Assembly (NCBI GenBank): GCA_036639875.1
Contig: JAVWHX010000044.1
Coordinates: 1-18,664, forward strand
Length of the DNA stretch: 18,664 bases
Reading direction: 5' to 3'
Source: JAVWHX01 sp036639875
GTDB taxonomy: Bacteria; Bacillota_I; Bacilli_A; Erysipelotrichales; Coprobacillaceae
This document shows, piece after piece, positions 7,735 to 15,749 of the stretch (within the stretch, counting starts at the first letter, position 1; each line of letters begins with the position of its first letter). A program made the position numbers and the translations under genes. The notes under the pieces were generated by a model. It was not told where the DNA came from. It saw only the letters and a program-made list of their open reading frames with translations, and searched no databases.

Positions 7735-7996
7735 AAAAGTATAAATCATAATTTTGTCTTTGATATGGTTGTGGTTGAACTTGTTGTTGATATAAGACTG
7801 GTATTAAGAGTTGTTGATCAGGATGAATCATAAAATCTTTATCTAAGTTATTCATAACTTGAATCCAAGACACTTCACTTTGAAAAGTTTTTGCAATCCG
7901 ATAAACATTATCACCTTTATTAACAGTATAAACAATGATTTCTCCTACTTTTGGATAAGTTACTCTTTCATTTTCATACATATATGGATTATACAT
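7733..7996 (-). CDS. Small single-LysM-domain protein without signal peptide
   Basis: An 87-residue protein. Residues about 22-67 form one LysM domain (VYTVNKGDNVYRIAKTF ... VMNNLDKDFMIHPDQQLLIP). LysM binds N-acetylglucosamine-containing glycans such as peptidoglycan. The N-terminus (MYNPYMYENERVTYPKVGE) is polar and aromatic and is not a signal peptide, and no membrane segment is present. The C-terminus is a Gln/Pro/Tyr-rich tail ending NYDLYF. Such small LysM proteins in Bacillota are sometimes spore-coat or cortex associated; that link is only a guess here. A strong AGGAGGG site precedes the ATG. It is monocistronic or reads into the FMN lipoprotein gene. Confidence 0.75.
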   Translation of the reverse strand: MYNPYMYENERVTYPKVGEIIVYTVNKGDNVYRIAKTFQSEVSWIQVMNNLDKDFMIHPDQQLLIPVLYQQQVQPQPYQRQNYDLYF

Positions 7997-8044
7997 TTTA
8001 TCCCTCCTAGGTTAATGTATGCAAAAATGACAAATATGTATAGG

Positions 8045-8078
8045 CAAAAAAACAGATGATTATGATTAATCACCTGTT
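8045..8078 (-). terminator. Intrinsic terminator overlapping the rnc stop
   Basis: A 12-bp stem (8051-8062 with 8067-8078, including one G-U pair) has a 4-base loop and is followed leftward by a run of T. The rnc stop codon (8066-8068) lies at the loop boundary. It ends the recG-plsX-rnc unit. Confidence 0.85.
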
Positions 8079-8752
8079 GCGAGTTTGTTTAAAGCATCTT
8101 TAGCAGCTTGTTGCTCTGCCCTTTTCTTACTTGTACCTTTACCAATTCCTAAACGCATTTCATCCATCATAACAGCAATTGTAAACTGTGGAGCATTAGA
8201 TGGTCCAGTAGATTCAAGTAATTCATATGTAACTGTCTTTCTTTGATCAGCTTGAATTAATTCTTGTAATGTTGTTTTATAATCAGTAATATCATCATAA
8301 TTTAAATCATCAACATGTAAATAAATTGTTTGTTCTAATATTTTAATAACTTCTTCTTTTCCACAATCTAAATAGAGTGCTCCAATAAAAGACTCGAAAA
8401 TATTAGCCAAAACACTTTCTCTATCACGTCCACCACTTTTTTCTTCACCAACACCAAGATAAATCAATTGACCTAAGCCTAATTGTCTTGAGAATCTTGC
8501 GAGTGATTCCTCTCTTACCAACTTACTACGTAAAGTTGTTAAGGTTCCTTCAGGAACATCAGGAAATAATTTAAATATAAATTCAGAAACATATAACTGT
8601 AAAACAGCATCTCCCATAAATTCTAATCTTTCATAATCTTTTTGATCATGATGCATTTCATTTGCATAAGATGCATGTGTAAATGCTTCTTTATATAATC
8701 CAATATTATGAAAAGGAATATTTTCTTTTTGTAAAAAATCTAGTATTTTCAC
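8066..8752 (-). CDS. rnc: Ribonuclease III
   Basis: A 228-residue endonuclease that cuts double-stranded RNA, including rRNA precursors. The N-terminal RNase III domain carries the signature ERLEFMGDAVL (41-51), supplying Glu44 and Asp48. The C-terminal double-stranded RNA binding domain covers about 156-225 (TTLQELIQADQ ... GIGKGTSKKRAEQQAAKDAL). Aligning by eye to the E. coli enzyme (E41, D45, D114, E117), the third metal ligand is Asn117 here, codon AAT, in LANIFESFIGALYLD; Glu120 is kept. The start is GTG at 8752, and it overlaps the plsX stop by four bases (GTGA). An AGAAGGG site lies about 11 bases upstream. Confidence 0.93.
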   Translation of the reverse strand: MKILDFLQKENIPFHNIGLYKEAFTHASYANEMHHDQKDYERLEFMGDAVLQLYVSEFIFKLFPDVPEGTLTTLRSKLVREESLARFSRQLGLGQLIYLGVGEEKSGGRDRESVLANIFESFIGALYLDCGKEEVIKILEQTIYLHVDDLNYDDITDYKTTLQELIQADQRKTVTYELLESTGPSNAPQFTIAVMMDEMRLGIGKGTSKKRAEQQAAKDALNKLATGD

Positions 8753-9732
8753 TTGGTTTTCAACCCTTCTTTCATTTGAGAAACAACATCTTGTTTAACC
8801 ATTTGATAAGCAAGATCTATTGCACTGCAAAATGCTTTAGCATCACTTGCACCATGAGCCTTAACAACTGCTTTTTCAAAACCAACCATTAAAGCACCAC
8901 CAACAGATTTATAATCAAACTGTTCTTTTAAAGCATAAAGATTAGACTTAGAAAGCAAGGCACCCATCTTACCACTAAAAGAAGACATCATTCCTTCTTT
9001 AATCATTTGCATAACAAGAGAAGCAGTTCCTTCAATTGTCTTTAACGCTATATTGCCACTAAACCCATCAGTAACAACAACATCAATATCTCCAAGTAAA
9101 ATATCTCTACCTTCAATATTACCTTTAAAATCAAGGTTTTTATCTTCATCTAAAAGCTTATATGTTTCTTGATGAACTTCATCACCTTTTTTAGATTCAG
9201 TACCAATATTTAATAAAGCTATTTTTGGTTGAGCGATCCCTCTAATATTCTTTGCGTAGATATTTCCCATGATTGCGAAATCTCTTAATTGTTCAGCAGT
9301 ATTTTCAGCATTTGCACCAACATCTAACATTGCTGCTCCTTTTTTATTATAGGTTGGAAGCATCACCATTAAACAAGATTTTTCAACACCTTCAATACGT
9401 TTTAAAAATAACATTGCACTGGTATAAAACGCACCTGTAGAGCCACAAGAAACAACACCATCAACTTCACCATTATTAGCCATCATAACAGCTTTCACCA
9501 TGCTTGACTCTTTCTTTCTTCTAACACTCATAATACCATCTTCCATACCAACAATATCTCTAGCATCTACAATATGAACACAATCATAACTTTCTAATTT
9601 TGTTAATTCTTCCTTCTTACCAGTCACATATAATTCTATATCCTTATGTGTCTTTATAAAGTTCTCACAAGCATCAACAACTATTGAACTCCCTAAATCC
9701 CCACTCATTGCATCTATTGATAATTTATACAT
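8749..9732 (-). CDS. plsX: Phosphate acyltransferase PlsX
   Basis: This peripheral membrane enzyme makes acyl-phosphate from acyl-ACP and phosphate, feeding PlsY at the first step of phospholipid synthesis. The chosen start (ATG 9732, MYKLSIDAM, 327 residues) has a GAGGTGAAGGA site and matches the usual length; a start 48 bases upstream would run into recG. Family segments include DARDIVGMEDGIMSVRRKKESSM, LLDVGAN-like MLDVGANAENT, LLNIGTESKKGDE, VVVTDGFSGNIALKTIEG and VKAHGASD. Two usually rigid motifs differ: DAMSGDL where B. subtilis has DAMGGDH, and SCGSTGA for SAGNTGA. It follows recG and overlaps rnc, with no fapR, fabD, fabG or acpP beside it. Confidence 0.92.
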   Translation of the reverse strand: MYKLSIDAMSGDLGSSIVVDACENFIKTHKDIELYVTGKKEELTKLESYDCVHIVDARDIVGMEDGIMSVRRKKESSMVKAVMMANNGEVDGVVSCGSTGAFYTSAMLFLKRIEGVEKSCLMVMLPTYNKKGAAMLDVGANAENTAEQLRDFAIMGNIYAKNIRGIAQPKIALLNIGTESKKGDEVHQETYKLLDEDKNLDFKGNIEGRDILLGDIDVVVTDGFSGNIALKTIEGTASLVMQMIKEGMMSSFSGKMGALLSKSNLYALKEQFDYKSVGGALMVGFEKAVVKAHGASDAKAFCSAIDLAYQMVKQDVVSQMKEGLKTK

Positions 9733-9763
9733 TTCCTTCACCTCATTGTCTAGTATATCACAT

Positions 9764-11773
9764 TTAATCGACATATTCATTATTCTCTTTTAATTTCTCT
9801 TGAATCTTATCTATAAGGAAAAGATAGGCATGATTTTGATAATAATCATCAAGAATCTTTAATGCATCATCTCTTGCGATTGATAAAATATTAAAATCTT
9901 TTAAAACATCAGCAACTAAGAAAGTAGGTAAACCACTTTGTCGACTACCTAAAACTTCGCCTGGGCCACGCATCTTTAAATCAAACATTGAAATTTCAAA
10001 ACCATCCGTTTCACTTTCTAAATATTTCAATCTTTCAACAGCTTCTTTTGAAGTCAAAGAACTCATTAAATAGCAATAAGCTTGTTCATGTCCACGTCCT
10101 ACTCTTCCTCTTAATTGATGAAGTTGACTCATCCCAAATCTTTCAGCATTATAAATAACCATCATATTTGCATTCTTAACATCAACACCAACTTCCACTA
10201 CAGTTGTTGATACCAAAATTTGAATATCATTATTTTTAAACTGATTCATGATTTCATCTTTATCTTCATCCTTCATTTGTCCATGAAGCAGTCCAATTTG
10301 ATATTCATCTTTAAAATATTTTTGCATTGCACTTGCAATTTGAGAGGCACTCTTTGCTTCTATAGAATCGCTATCTTCAACAAGCGGACATATCACATAA
10401 CATTGACCACCACTTGCCAAATAATCCTTCAAATCAGTTAAAATGGGCTTCATTGAAGTTGATTTAATATATTTTGTAATGATTGGAATTCTTCCTACAG
10501 GCATCGTCTTGATAGTTGATATATCCATATCACCATACATTGAAATAGCCAAAGTTCTAGGAATAGGTGTTGCGCTCATAATTAAGAAATCTACTTGATT
10601 CCCTTTATTCTTTAACGCTTTTCTTTGTTCAACACCAAAACGATGTTGTTCATCAGTAATCACAAAACCAAGATTAGCATATTCTACCTTCTTTTGAAAT
10701 AAAGCATGCGTTCCAACCACAATATCCACTATTCCACTTCTAAGATCATCATATAAAACTTCTTTTTCTTTTACACTTAAAGAACCAGTTAATAATCCAA
10801 TAACAACATTAGTATCTTTAAAGAAACTCACTAATGTTTGATAATGTTGTCTAGCAAGTATTTCAGTTGGTGCCATTAACGCTCCTTGATAATCAGCTAA
10901 GTAGTTTGCATATAAAGCAATCGCACTGACTACTGTTTTACCGCTTCCTACATCACCTTGTAAAAAACGATACATCATCTTTGAATCTTTTAAATCTTCA
11001 ACAATCTCTTTAACTGCTTTTTGTTGATCAATTGTCAATTGATAAGGTAACGATAAAACAAAAGATTGAAAACGATCAATATCAAATGATTTAGATATTC
11101 CTATTTCTTGATCTCTTTGTTTCTTTATAAATTGCATTGTTAATTGGAACTTTAAAAACTCTTCATACTTAAGATATCTCAAACTTTGTTTGATATCATT
11201 TTGGGTATGAGGAAAATGAATATTCATTAATGCAACATGCTTATGAATAAGTTGATGTTTGATGATATATTCTTCTGGAACATATGATTCAATATCTTGT
11301 CCTAAATAATTCAAAGCTTTATAGATATATTGTTGAAATGATTTTTGAGTTAATCCTTCTTTAATAGAATAAACAGGATGAATACCTTTCACTTCATTTA
11401 ATGGTTTTATTTTTATATCACTGGCAGTGATTTTATAATTCTGACATTTACCAACAATTGTAATCGTTTGAGATAATTTTAAATACTGTCTTAAAAAATG
11501 ACGATTGAAGATAGTGACTTGATAAACTTGTTGATGTTTATCTTCAATATCAAAACTCATTCTTGACATTTTACCTCGAAAGAATATTTTAGGAGCAGAT
11601 ATTAATATTGCTTCTATAACAATTCGATCATCTTCTAATGTTGGATAGAGTTCTTCAATGATATCATAACGATATGGATAATGAGATATCAAATCTTCAA
11701 GAGATAAAATATTCATTAAATATAATATTTGTTGTCGTTTTTCAGTTAGTTTTAAAACTTCTAAACTCGTCAT
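9764..11773 (-). CDS. recG: ATP-dependent DNA helicase RecG
   Basis: A 669-residue monomeric helicase that regresses stalled replication forks and branch-migrates Holliday junctions. The N-terminal wedge/OB region covers about residues 1-200. Helicase motifs are in order: Walker A GDVGSGKT (273-280), APTEILARQH (301-310), the DEQH box (374-377, followed by RFGVEQR), MSATPIPRTLA (399-409), GLLHGQMK (494-501), and motif VI QLRGRVGRGHEQAYC (553-567). The RecG C-terminal MRGPGEVLGSRQSG (601-614) is intact. Length is near the family norm. ATG at 11773 has an AGGTGGTGA site. First gene of recG-plsX-rnc. Confidence 0.97.
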   Translation of the reverse strand: MTSLEVLKLTEKRQQILYLMNILSLEDLISHYPYRYDIIEELYPTLEDDRIVIEAILISAPKIFFRGKMSRMSFDIEDKHQQVYQVTIFNRHFLRQYLKLSQTITIVGKCQNYKITASDIKIKPLNEVKGIHPVYSIKEGLTQKSFQQYIYKALNYLGQDIESYVPEEYIIKHQLIHKHVALMNIHFPHTQNDIKQSLRYLKYEEFLKFQLTMQFIKKQRDQEIGISKSFDIDRFQSFVLSLPYQLTIDQQKAVKEIVEDLKDSKMMYRFLQGDVGSGKTVVSAIALYANYLADYQGALMAPTEILARQHYQTLVSFFKDTNVVIGLLTGSLSVKEKEVLYDDLRSGIVDIVVGTHALFQKKVEYANLGFVITDEQHRFGVEQRKALKNKGNQVDFLIMSATPIPRTLAISMYGDMDISTIKTMPVGRIPIITKYIKSTSMKPILTDLKDYLASGGQCYVICPLVEDSDSIEAKSASQIASAMQKYFKDEYQIGLLHGQMKDEDKDEIMNQFKNNDIQILVSTTVVEVGVDVKNANMMVIYNAERFGMSQLHQLRGRVGRGHEQAYCYLMSSLTSKEAVERLKYLESETDGFEISMFDLKMRGPGEVLGSRQSGLPTFLVADVLKDFNILSIARDDALKILDDYYQNHAYLFLIDKIQEKLKENNEYVD

Positions 11774-11795
11774 GTTATCACCACCTGTCCTCTAT

Positions 11796-11804
11796 TTTAT
11801 AACA
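11796..11804 (-). promoter_or_regulatory. Extended -10 promoter for recG-plsX-rnc
   Basis: TGTTATAAA on the minus strand is an extended -10 (TG-N-TATAAA) just downstream of the permease-gene terminator and about 23 bases upstream of the recG ATG. No good -35 is visible, since that region is the terminator itself. Confidence 0.4.
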
Positions 11805-11810
11805 AATTAT

Positions 11811-11834
11811 AAAAAAAAGATACCGCAGTATCTT
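11811..11834 (-). terminator. Intrinsic terminator overlapping the AEC permease stop
   Basis: AAGATAC (11817-11823) pairs with GTATCTT (11828-11834) over a 4-base loop, followed leftward by a T run of about eight. The permease stop codon begins at 11835 and overlaps the upstream arm. Confidence 0.85.
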
Positions 11835-12744
11835 AAATAAAGAGAATTAATAAAATTATCATATAGACAACACCTAAAATAATACTTAATGAATTTGCAA
11901 CGGCAGGCATATCTCCTTCATATCCGATTTTTCTAGAGAAAACTGCTGAAACTGTTGATAAAGGTGCACAATATGACATTATTAAAATTTGTTTAGCAAG
12001 CAATGGTATTGGTAACAAGAAATAAGTTATTAATGATATAACAAGAGTCCCGATTGTTCTTAAGCAAATAACTTTGAGAACATATTTAACTTCTCGATGT
12101 GATATTTTAATTTCAAGCAATAACCCAATCATCAACATAGCTAGGAAACTATTTCCAGCACCAATTGTTGTTGCAATCGATAAAATAGGTGCAGGTATTT
12201 TTAATTTAAAGATAGCTAAAATAAAGATAAGAATATAAACATCAAACGGAATTGATGAGAATAACTTTTTAATAAATTCAGATATCTTAAAGTCGCTTTC
12301 ACCTGTCGCAACATGTGCTGAAACAGCATACGTAATCCCCAATCCCATTAAAGCATTACCAATATCAAAAGAACAAAGATAAACAATGCCTACACTAGGA
12401 AAAAAACCTTGAATAAAAGGTAAAACAAAATTCCCAATATTATAACCTGATGTATTAATCATAAAAGCTGCTTTGATTTGATTTGATTCTTTACGAGAAG
12501 AAAAATAACCAATTGCTATCATCACAACATTAGATAATATTCCTACAACAATTAAGATAATAATCAAAACATTTAATTCAATGCCATTTGCACTGGTTAA
12601 CAAAGCGCAAGGCAATGTGATATTCATAATTATAGTTGCAAGAGTATTAGCATCTTCTTTCTTTAATACTCTTAATCTTTTTAAAACAAAACCAATACAT
12701 ATAATCAATATAAACGTTAAAGACTTAACTAATACTTCACCCAT
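11833..12744 (-). CDS. AEC-family (auxin efflux carrier-like) transporter
   Basis: A 303-residue integral membrane protein with about ten hydrophobic segments and the two-half layout of the auxin efflux carrier / malate permease family (PF03547). Recognisable segments are NTLATIIMNITLPCALLTSANG in the first half, NTSGYNIGNFVLPFIQGFFP, and SYCAPLSTVSAVFSRKIGYEGDMPAVANSLSII at the C-terminal end. Bacterial members export or exchange organic acids or amino acids; the substrate here cannot be told. The start MGEVLVKS at 12744 is preferred because an AAGGGG site precedes it; the longer reading adds 21 unlikely residues across the promoter. It is a single-gene unit divergent from the HAD phosphatase gene. 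Confidence 0.85.
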   Translation of the reverse strand: MGEVLVKSLTFILIICIGFVLKRLRVLKKEDANTLATIIMNITLPCALLTSANGIELNVLIIILIVVGILSNVVMIAIGYFSSRKESNQIKAAFMINTSGYNIGNFVLPFIQGFFPSVGIVYLCSFDIGNALMGLGITYAVSAHVATGESDFKISEFIKKLFSSIPFDVYILIFILAIFKLKIPAPILSIATTIGAGNSFLAMLMIGLLLEIKISHREVKYVLKVICLRTIGTLVISLITYFLLPIPLLAKQILIMSYCAPLSTVSAVFSRKIGYEGDMPAVANSLSIILGVVYMIILLILFI

Positions 12745-12768
12745 CAATACCCCTTCTTTCAAAGAAGT

Positions 12769-12777
12769 ATTATAGCA
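12769..12777 (-). promoter_or_regulatory. Extended -10 promoter of the AEC transporter gene
   Basis: TGCTATAAT on the minus strand combines a perfect TATAAT (12769-12774) with a TG extension. At the expected -35 distance only TGAGTT is present, which suits an extended -10 promoter. The start would be near 12762, within 20 bases of the ATG. Confidence 0.6.
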
Positions 12778-12842
12778 CAAATAGAATAGACAACTCATTA
12801 TAATCAAAATATGAAAATACTTTTTTATATTAAGAATGATAA

Positions 12843-12851
12843 TGTTATAAT
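12843..12851 (+). promoter_or_regulatory. Extended -10 promoter of the HAD phosphatase-traX pair
   Basis: TGTTATAAT has a perfect -10 with TG extension, 23 bases before the ATG at 12875, and an AT-rich -35 region lacking a clear hexamer. It is divergent from the transporter promoter about 70 bases away. Confidence 0.6.
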
Positions 12852-12874
12852 AAGTTAAAAATGGAGGAACAGTT

Positions 12875-13645
12875 ATGATAAAAGCAATATTTTTTGATAT
12901 TGATGGAACATTAGTAAGTTTTGATACTCATGAAATTCCACAATCGACTTTTGATGCATTATATCAATTAAAAGAAAAAGGCATAAAACTCTTTATAGCT
13001 ACTGGTAGAGGAAAAGATGGTTTACATGTTTTAAAAGATTTTCCTTTTGATGGTTACATTACTCTTAATGGACAATATTGTTATTGTAATGAAGGTTTAA
13101 TCTATGAAAACACACTTCAAAAAGAGGATTTACATGCATTGTTAAATTATTTAGAAAAGCATCCTGCTCCATGCGGATTCACATTAGAAGATGATAAAAT
13201 ATTTAACTATCGTGATGAACGTGTTGATGAAGTCCACAGCATTACTTTAAATGATGATCACCCTGCTGGTGATTGTAGTCAAATTCCTTATCAAAAGATA
13301 TATCAATGTATGTGTTTTATAAGTCAAGACGAAGAAGATACATTGTTAAAACTTATGCCTCATTCTATTTCAGCTAGATGGCATCCATTATTCTGTGATA
13401 TTTCTCCTATTGGTGGAACAAAACAAAATGGTATTGATAAGTTCTTAGAACATTATCAAATTGATTTAAAAGAAACAATGGCTTTTGGTGATGGTGGTAA
13501 TGATATTCCTATGTTAAAGCATGTTGCTACATCTGTTGCGATGGGAAATGCTAATGAAGAAGTCAAAGCTATTTCTGATTATATTACTGATACAGTTGAG
13601 AATGATGGAATTGCGAAAGCATTAAAGGAGTTTGATTTAATATGA
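12875..13645 (+). CDS. Cof-type HAD-IIB family hydrolase
   Basis: A 256-residue cytosolic haloacid dehalogenase-type phosphatase. Motif I is FFDIDGTL (nucleophile Asp8, acid Asp10), motif II is ATGR (Thr43), motif III is the lysine in GGTKQNGIDKF (Lys183), and motif IV is AFGDGGNDIPML (Asp206, Asp210). The region between motifs II and III is the large C2-type cap of the Cof subfamily, whose members dephosphorylate sugar phosphates, flavin mononucleotide or other small phosphates. The exact substrate is not readable. A GGAGGAAC site precedes the ATG. The stop overlaps the next gene by four bases (ATGA), so the two are translationally coupled. Confidence 0.92.
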   Translation: MIKAIFFDIDGTLVSFDTHEIPQSTFDALYQLKEKGIKLFIATGRGKDGLHVLKDFPFDGYITLNGQYCYCNEGLIYENTLQKEDLHALLNYLEKHPAPCGFTLEDDKIFNYRDERVDEVHSITLNDDHPAGDCSQIPYQKIYQCMCFISQDEEDTLLKLMPHSISARWHPLFCDISPIGGTKQNGIDKFLEHYQIDLKETMAFGDGGNDIPMLKHVATSVAMGNANEEVKAISDYITDTVENDGIAKALKEFDLI

Positions 13646-14430
13646 AGAAATTAACTTCATATCATTTGAAAATAATTGCAATTGGTTTTATGATGCTAGA
13701 TCATGTTTTGAAGGCGTTTTCTAATGACATAATGACATGGATGCAAAATAATCAAATCTTCACTTTTACAAACTATATTATTTTTATGGTTATTCTATCT
13801 TTAGGAAGAATTGCTTTTCCTTTATTCACATATATGATTGCTCAAGGTTGTGAACATACACATAATATAAAAAAATATATTTATCGTTTATTATTGCTTG
13901 CAGTTATATCAGAAGTTCCATTCCAATATTTTATGAGTATATTAAATGAAACTCCATATACTTTCTCTTTATCAGCAGGTAATGTATTCTTCACACTTGC
14001 ATTAGGAGCGATTTCAATTGAAGGATATCGTCGTTTAAAGGAAAAAAAAGCAAGCTCTTGGATTCCTTATTCACCAGTTATCATTTGTGCAGTTCTTGCT
14101 CAAGTTCTTGATACTGATTATGCAGGGATAGGAGTTATACTTATCTTTTTATGGTTTATATTTAAAGATAGCAAATATTGGTATTTACCAGTTATCATAT
14201 TTAGTGTTTTCTTATATGACATTTTCTTTTTAACTTTAGGTATTATAAACTATGGTTTTGATATGTTTGTTATCCTTGAAGCAGTTTTACATACTTCTTG
14301 TTCTCTGCTTAGTATCTTGATTTTAAAAAGATACAATGGCAAAAAAGGTAAACCTATTAAATGGTTCTTCTATGTATTTTATCCATTACATATTACACTT
14401 ATTGTTATGAGCTATAATTTCTTACATTAA
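13642..14430 (+). CDS. TraX-family membrane protein
   Basis: A 262-residue polytopic membrane protein of the TraX family (PF05857). Typical segments are LTSYHLKIIAIGFMMLDH at the N-terminus, GRIAFPLFTYMIAQGCEHT, YRLLLLAVISEVPFQYF, and near the C-terminus KPIKWFFYVFYPLHITLI. About seven or eight hydrophobic helices are visible. F-plasmid TraX N-acetylates pilin; chromosomal relatives in Bacillota have no conjugation genes nearby and are thought to be membrane acyltransferase-like proteins of unknown target. The same holds here, so acetylation is an inference. It overlaps the phosphatase gene by four bases and is followed by a strong terminator. Confidence 0.85.
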   Translation: MKKLTSYHLKIIAIGFMMLDHVLKAFSNDIMTWMQNNQIFTFTNYIIFMVILSLGRIAFPLFTYMIAQGCEHTHNIKKYIYRLLLLAVISEVPFQYFMSILNETPYTFSLSAGNVFFTLALGAISIEGYRRLKEKKASSWIPYSPVIICAVLAQVLDTDYAGIGVILIFLWFIFKDSKYWYLPVIIFSVFLYDIFFLTLGIINYGFDMFVILEAVLHTSCSLLSILILKRYNGKKGKPIKWFFYVFYPLHITLIVMSYNFLH

Positions 14431-14443
14431 AATATTTAACCAC

Positions 14444-14475
14444 AACTGTTGAAGGTCTTACTTTCAACAGTTTTT
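14444..14475 (+). terminator. Intrinsic terminator after the traX-like gene
   Basis: AACTGTTGAA (14444-14453) pairs with TTCAACAGTT (14463-14472) over a 9-base loop and runs into five T. It begins 13 bases past the stop codon. Confidence 0.85.
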
Positions 14476-14479
14476 ATAT

Positions 14480-14508
14480 AAAAAAAGACAAAGCCATATC
14501 ACTTTGTC
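14480..14508 (-). terminator. Intrinsic terminator after the AI-2E-family gene
   Basis: GACAAAG (14487-14493) pairs with CTTTGTC (14502-14508) over an 8-base loop; the leftward tail is six T. It lies back-to-back with the opposing terminator at 14444-14475, separating the two converging genes. Confidence 0.8.
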
Positions 14509-14532
14509 AATAATTTATATTTCAAAACAAAT

Positions 14533-15732
14533 TTAGTTATCTTGCTTTTCAATGACATATCCATCATCATCAATTTGAATACAATCATCTTTTAAAGACT
14601 TATGAATCCAACGACTAAACAATGTATAAGCAAAGGCTGTTACAGGAACTGCCACTAACATTCCTACCAACCCAAATAAATCTCCTAATATAAAGATTGA
14701 TAACATAACCCATAGACCTGGTAATCCAACGGACTTACCAACAACTCTAGGATAGATTAAATTATCTTCGATTTGTGATAAGACTTGGAAGAATACTAAG
14801 AACCATATTGCCATTATAAAATCACTTGACATAACTAAGAAAATACCTATCATCATTGCACATATTGGTCCAAATACAGGAACCAAACTAAAGACAGCAA
14901 TAATCATTGCAATTAATTCTGGATAAGGGAATCCAAAGATAATCATTCCAATATAATAAATCGTTGCAATAATACAAGCTTCTGTTAATTGACCAGTAAT
15001 AAAGCTCTTAAAAATTATATTAGCATGTTTTCCATAATCAAATAATTGCGTTGCTCTTGTTTGCTTAAAGAAGACGATACAAACCTTTCTAAGTTGTCTC
15101 AATAATGTTTCCTTACCATTTAACATATACAAAGAGAACATAAATGCCATAAACCATTTAAAGAATACTGTTGTAAAACTCATCGCATTACTTAATATTC
15201 CATTTGCACTGCTCGCTAAAACATTGATAACATTTTTAAAGATATCTTGCCAAGGCATATTAATAATATTATTGACTTGAGCCATATCTTTTAACTGATA
15301 ATCAATATTAAAGAAGATTAAAACTTCATCTATATTTGTCGCAATATTCTTTAACAATATTCCCATATTAGATAATAACTGTGCTAAACTTTCAAGAATT
15401 TTAGGTAGTAAAATACTTCCTATCAATAACACAGCAACCAAGGTTAAGATAATTGTTAAAGCAACTGATATTCCTCTAGAACTTTTATAGATAAAACCAC
15501 CTTTACGAGATATCTTTTTTATATTTCTTTCAATAAACATCATTGGAATATTTAATATGTACGCAAATGCAATAGCAATAATCAATGGTTGTAAAAGATT
15601 AATAATAAAAATCACAAAATCCTTAACAGCTAATAAATGACTAGCAATTAAATAAAATGATATTGAAAAAACTGCAAGAATCAACCATGGCTTCATAGTC
15701 TTTAATTCTTCTTTAGAAATAAACTTCTTCAT
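14533..15732 (-). CDS. AI-2E/YtvI-family transporter (PF01594)
   Basis: A 399-residue membrane protein of the AI-2E transporter family. About eight hydrophobic segments are visible, with a large soluble loop near residues 120-200. Family segments are AYILNIPMMFIER near residue 60, FSLVPVFGPICAMMIGIFL, LIYPRVVGKSVGLPGLWVMLSIFILGDLFGLVGMLVAVP and the polar C-terminus. Members include E. coli TqsA, linked to autoinducer-2 export, and B. subtilis YtvI/YrrI; some relatives act as Na+/H+ antiporters, so the name does not fix the substrate. An AAGGAAGTGA site precedes the ATG. It lies 50 bases downstream of fakA with a terminator between; no clear promoter of its own was seen, so read-through is possible. 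Confidence 0.87.
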   Translation of the reverse strand: MKKFISKEELKTMKPWLILAVFSISFYLIASHLLAVKDFVIFIINLLQPLIIAIAFAYILNIPMMFIERNIKKISRKGGFIYKSSRGISVALTIILTLVAVLLIGSILLPKILESLAQLLSNMGILLKNIATNIDEVLIFFNIDYQLKDMAQVNNIINMPWQDIFKNVINVLASSANGILSNAMSFTTVFFKWFMAFMFSLYMLNGKETLLRQLRKVCIVFFKQTRATQLFDYGKHANIIFKSFITGQLTEACIIATIYYIGMIIFGFPYPELIAMIIAVFSLVPVFGPICAMMIGIFLVMSSDFIMAIWFLVFFQVLSQIEDNLIYPRVVGKSVGLPGLWVMLSIFILGDLFGLVGMLVAVPVTAFAYTLFSRWIHKSLKDDCIQIDDDGYVIEKQDN

Positions 15733-15749
15733 TTCATCACTTCCTTCTA

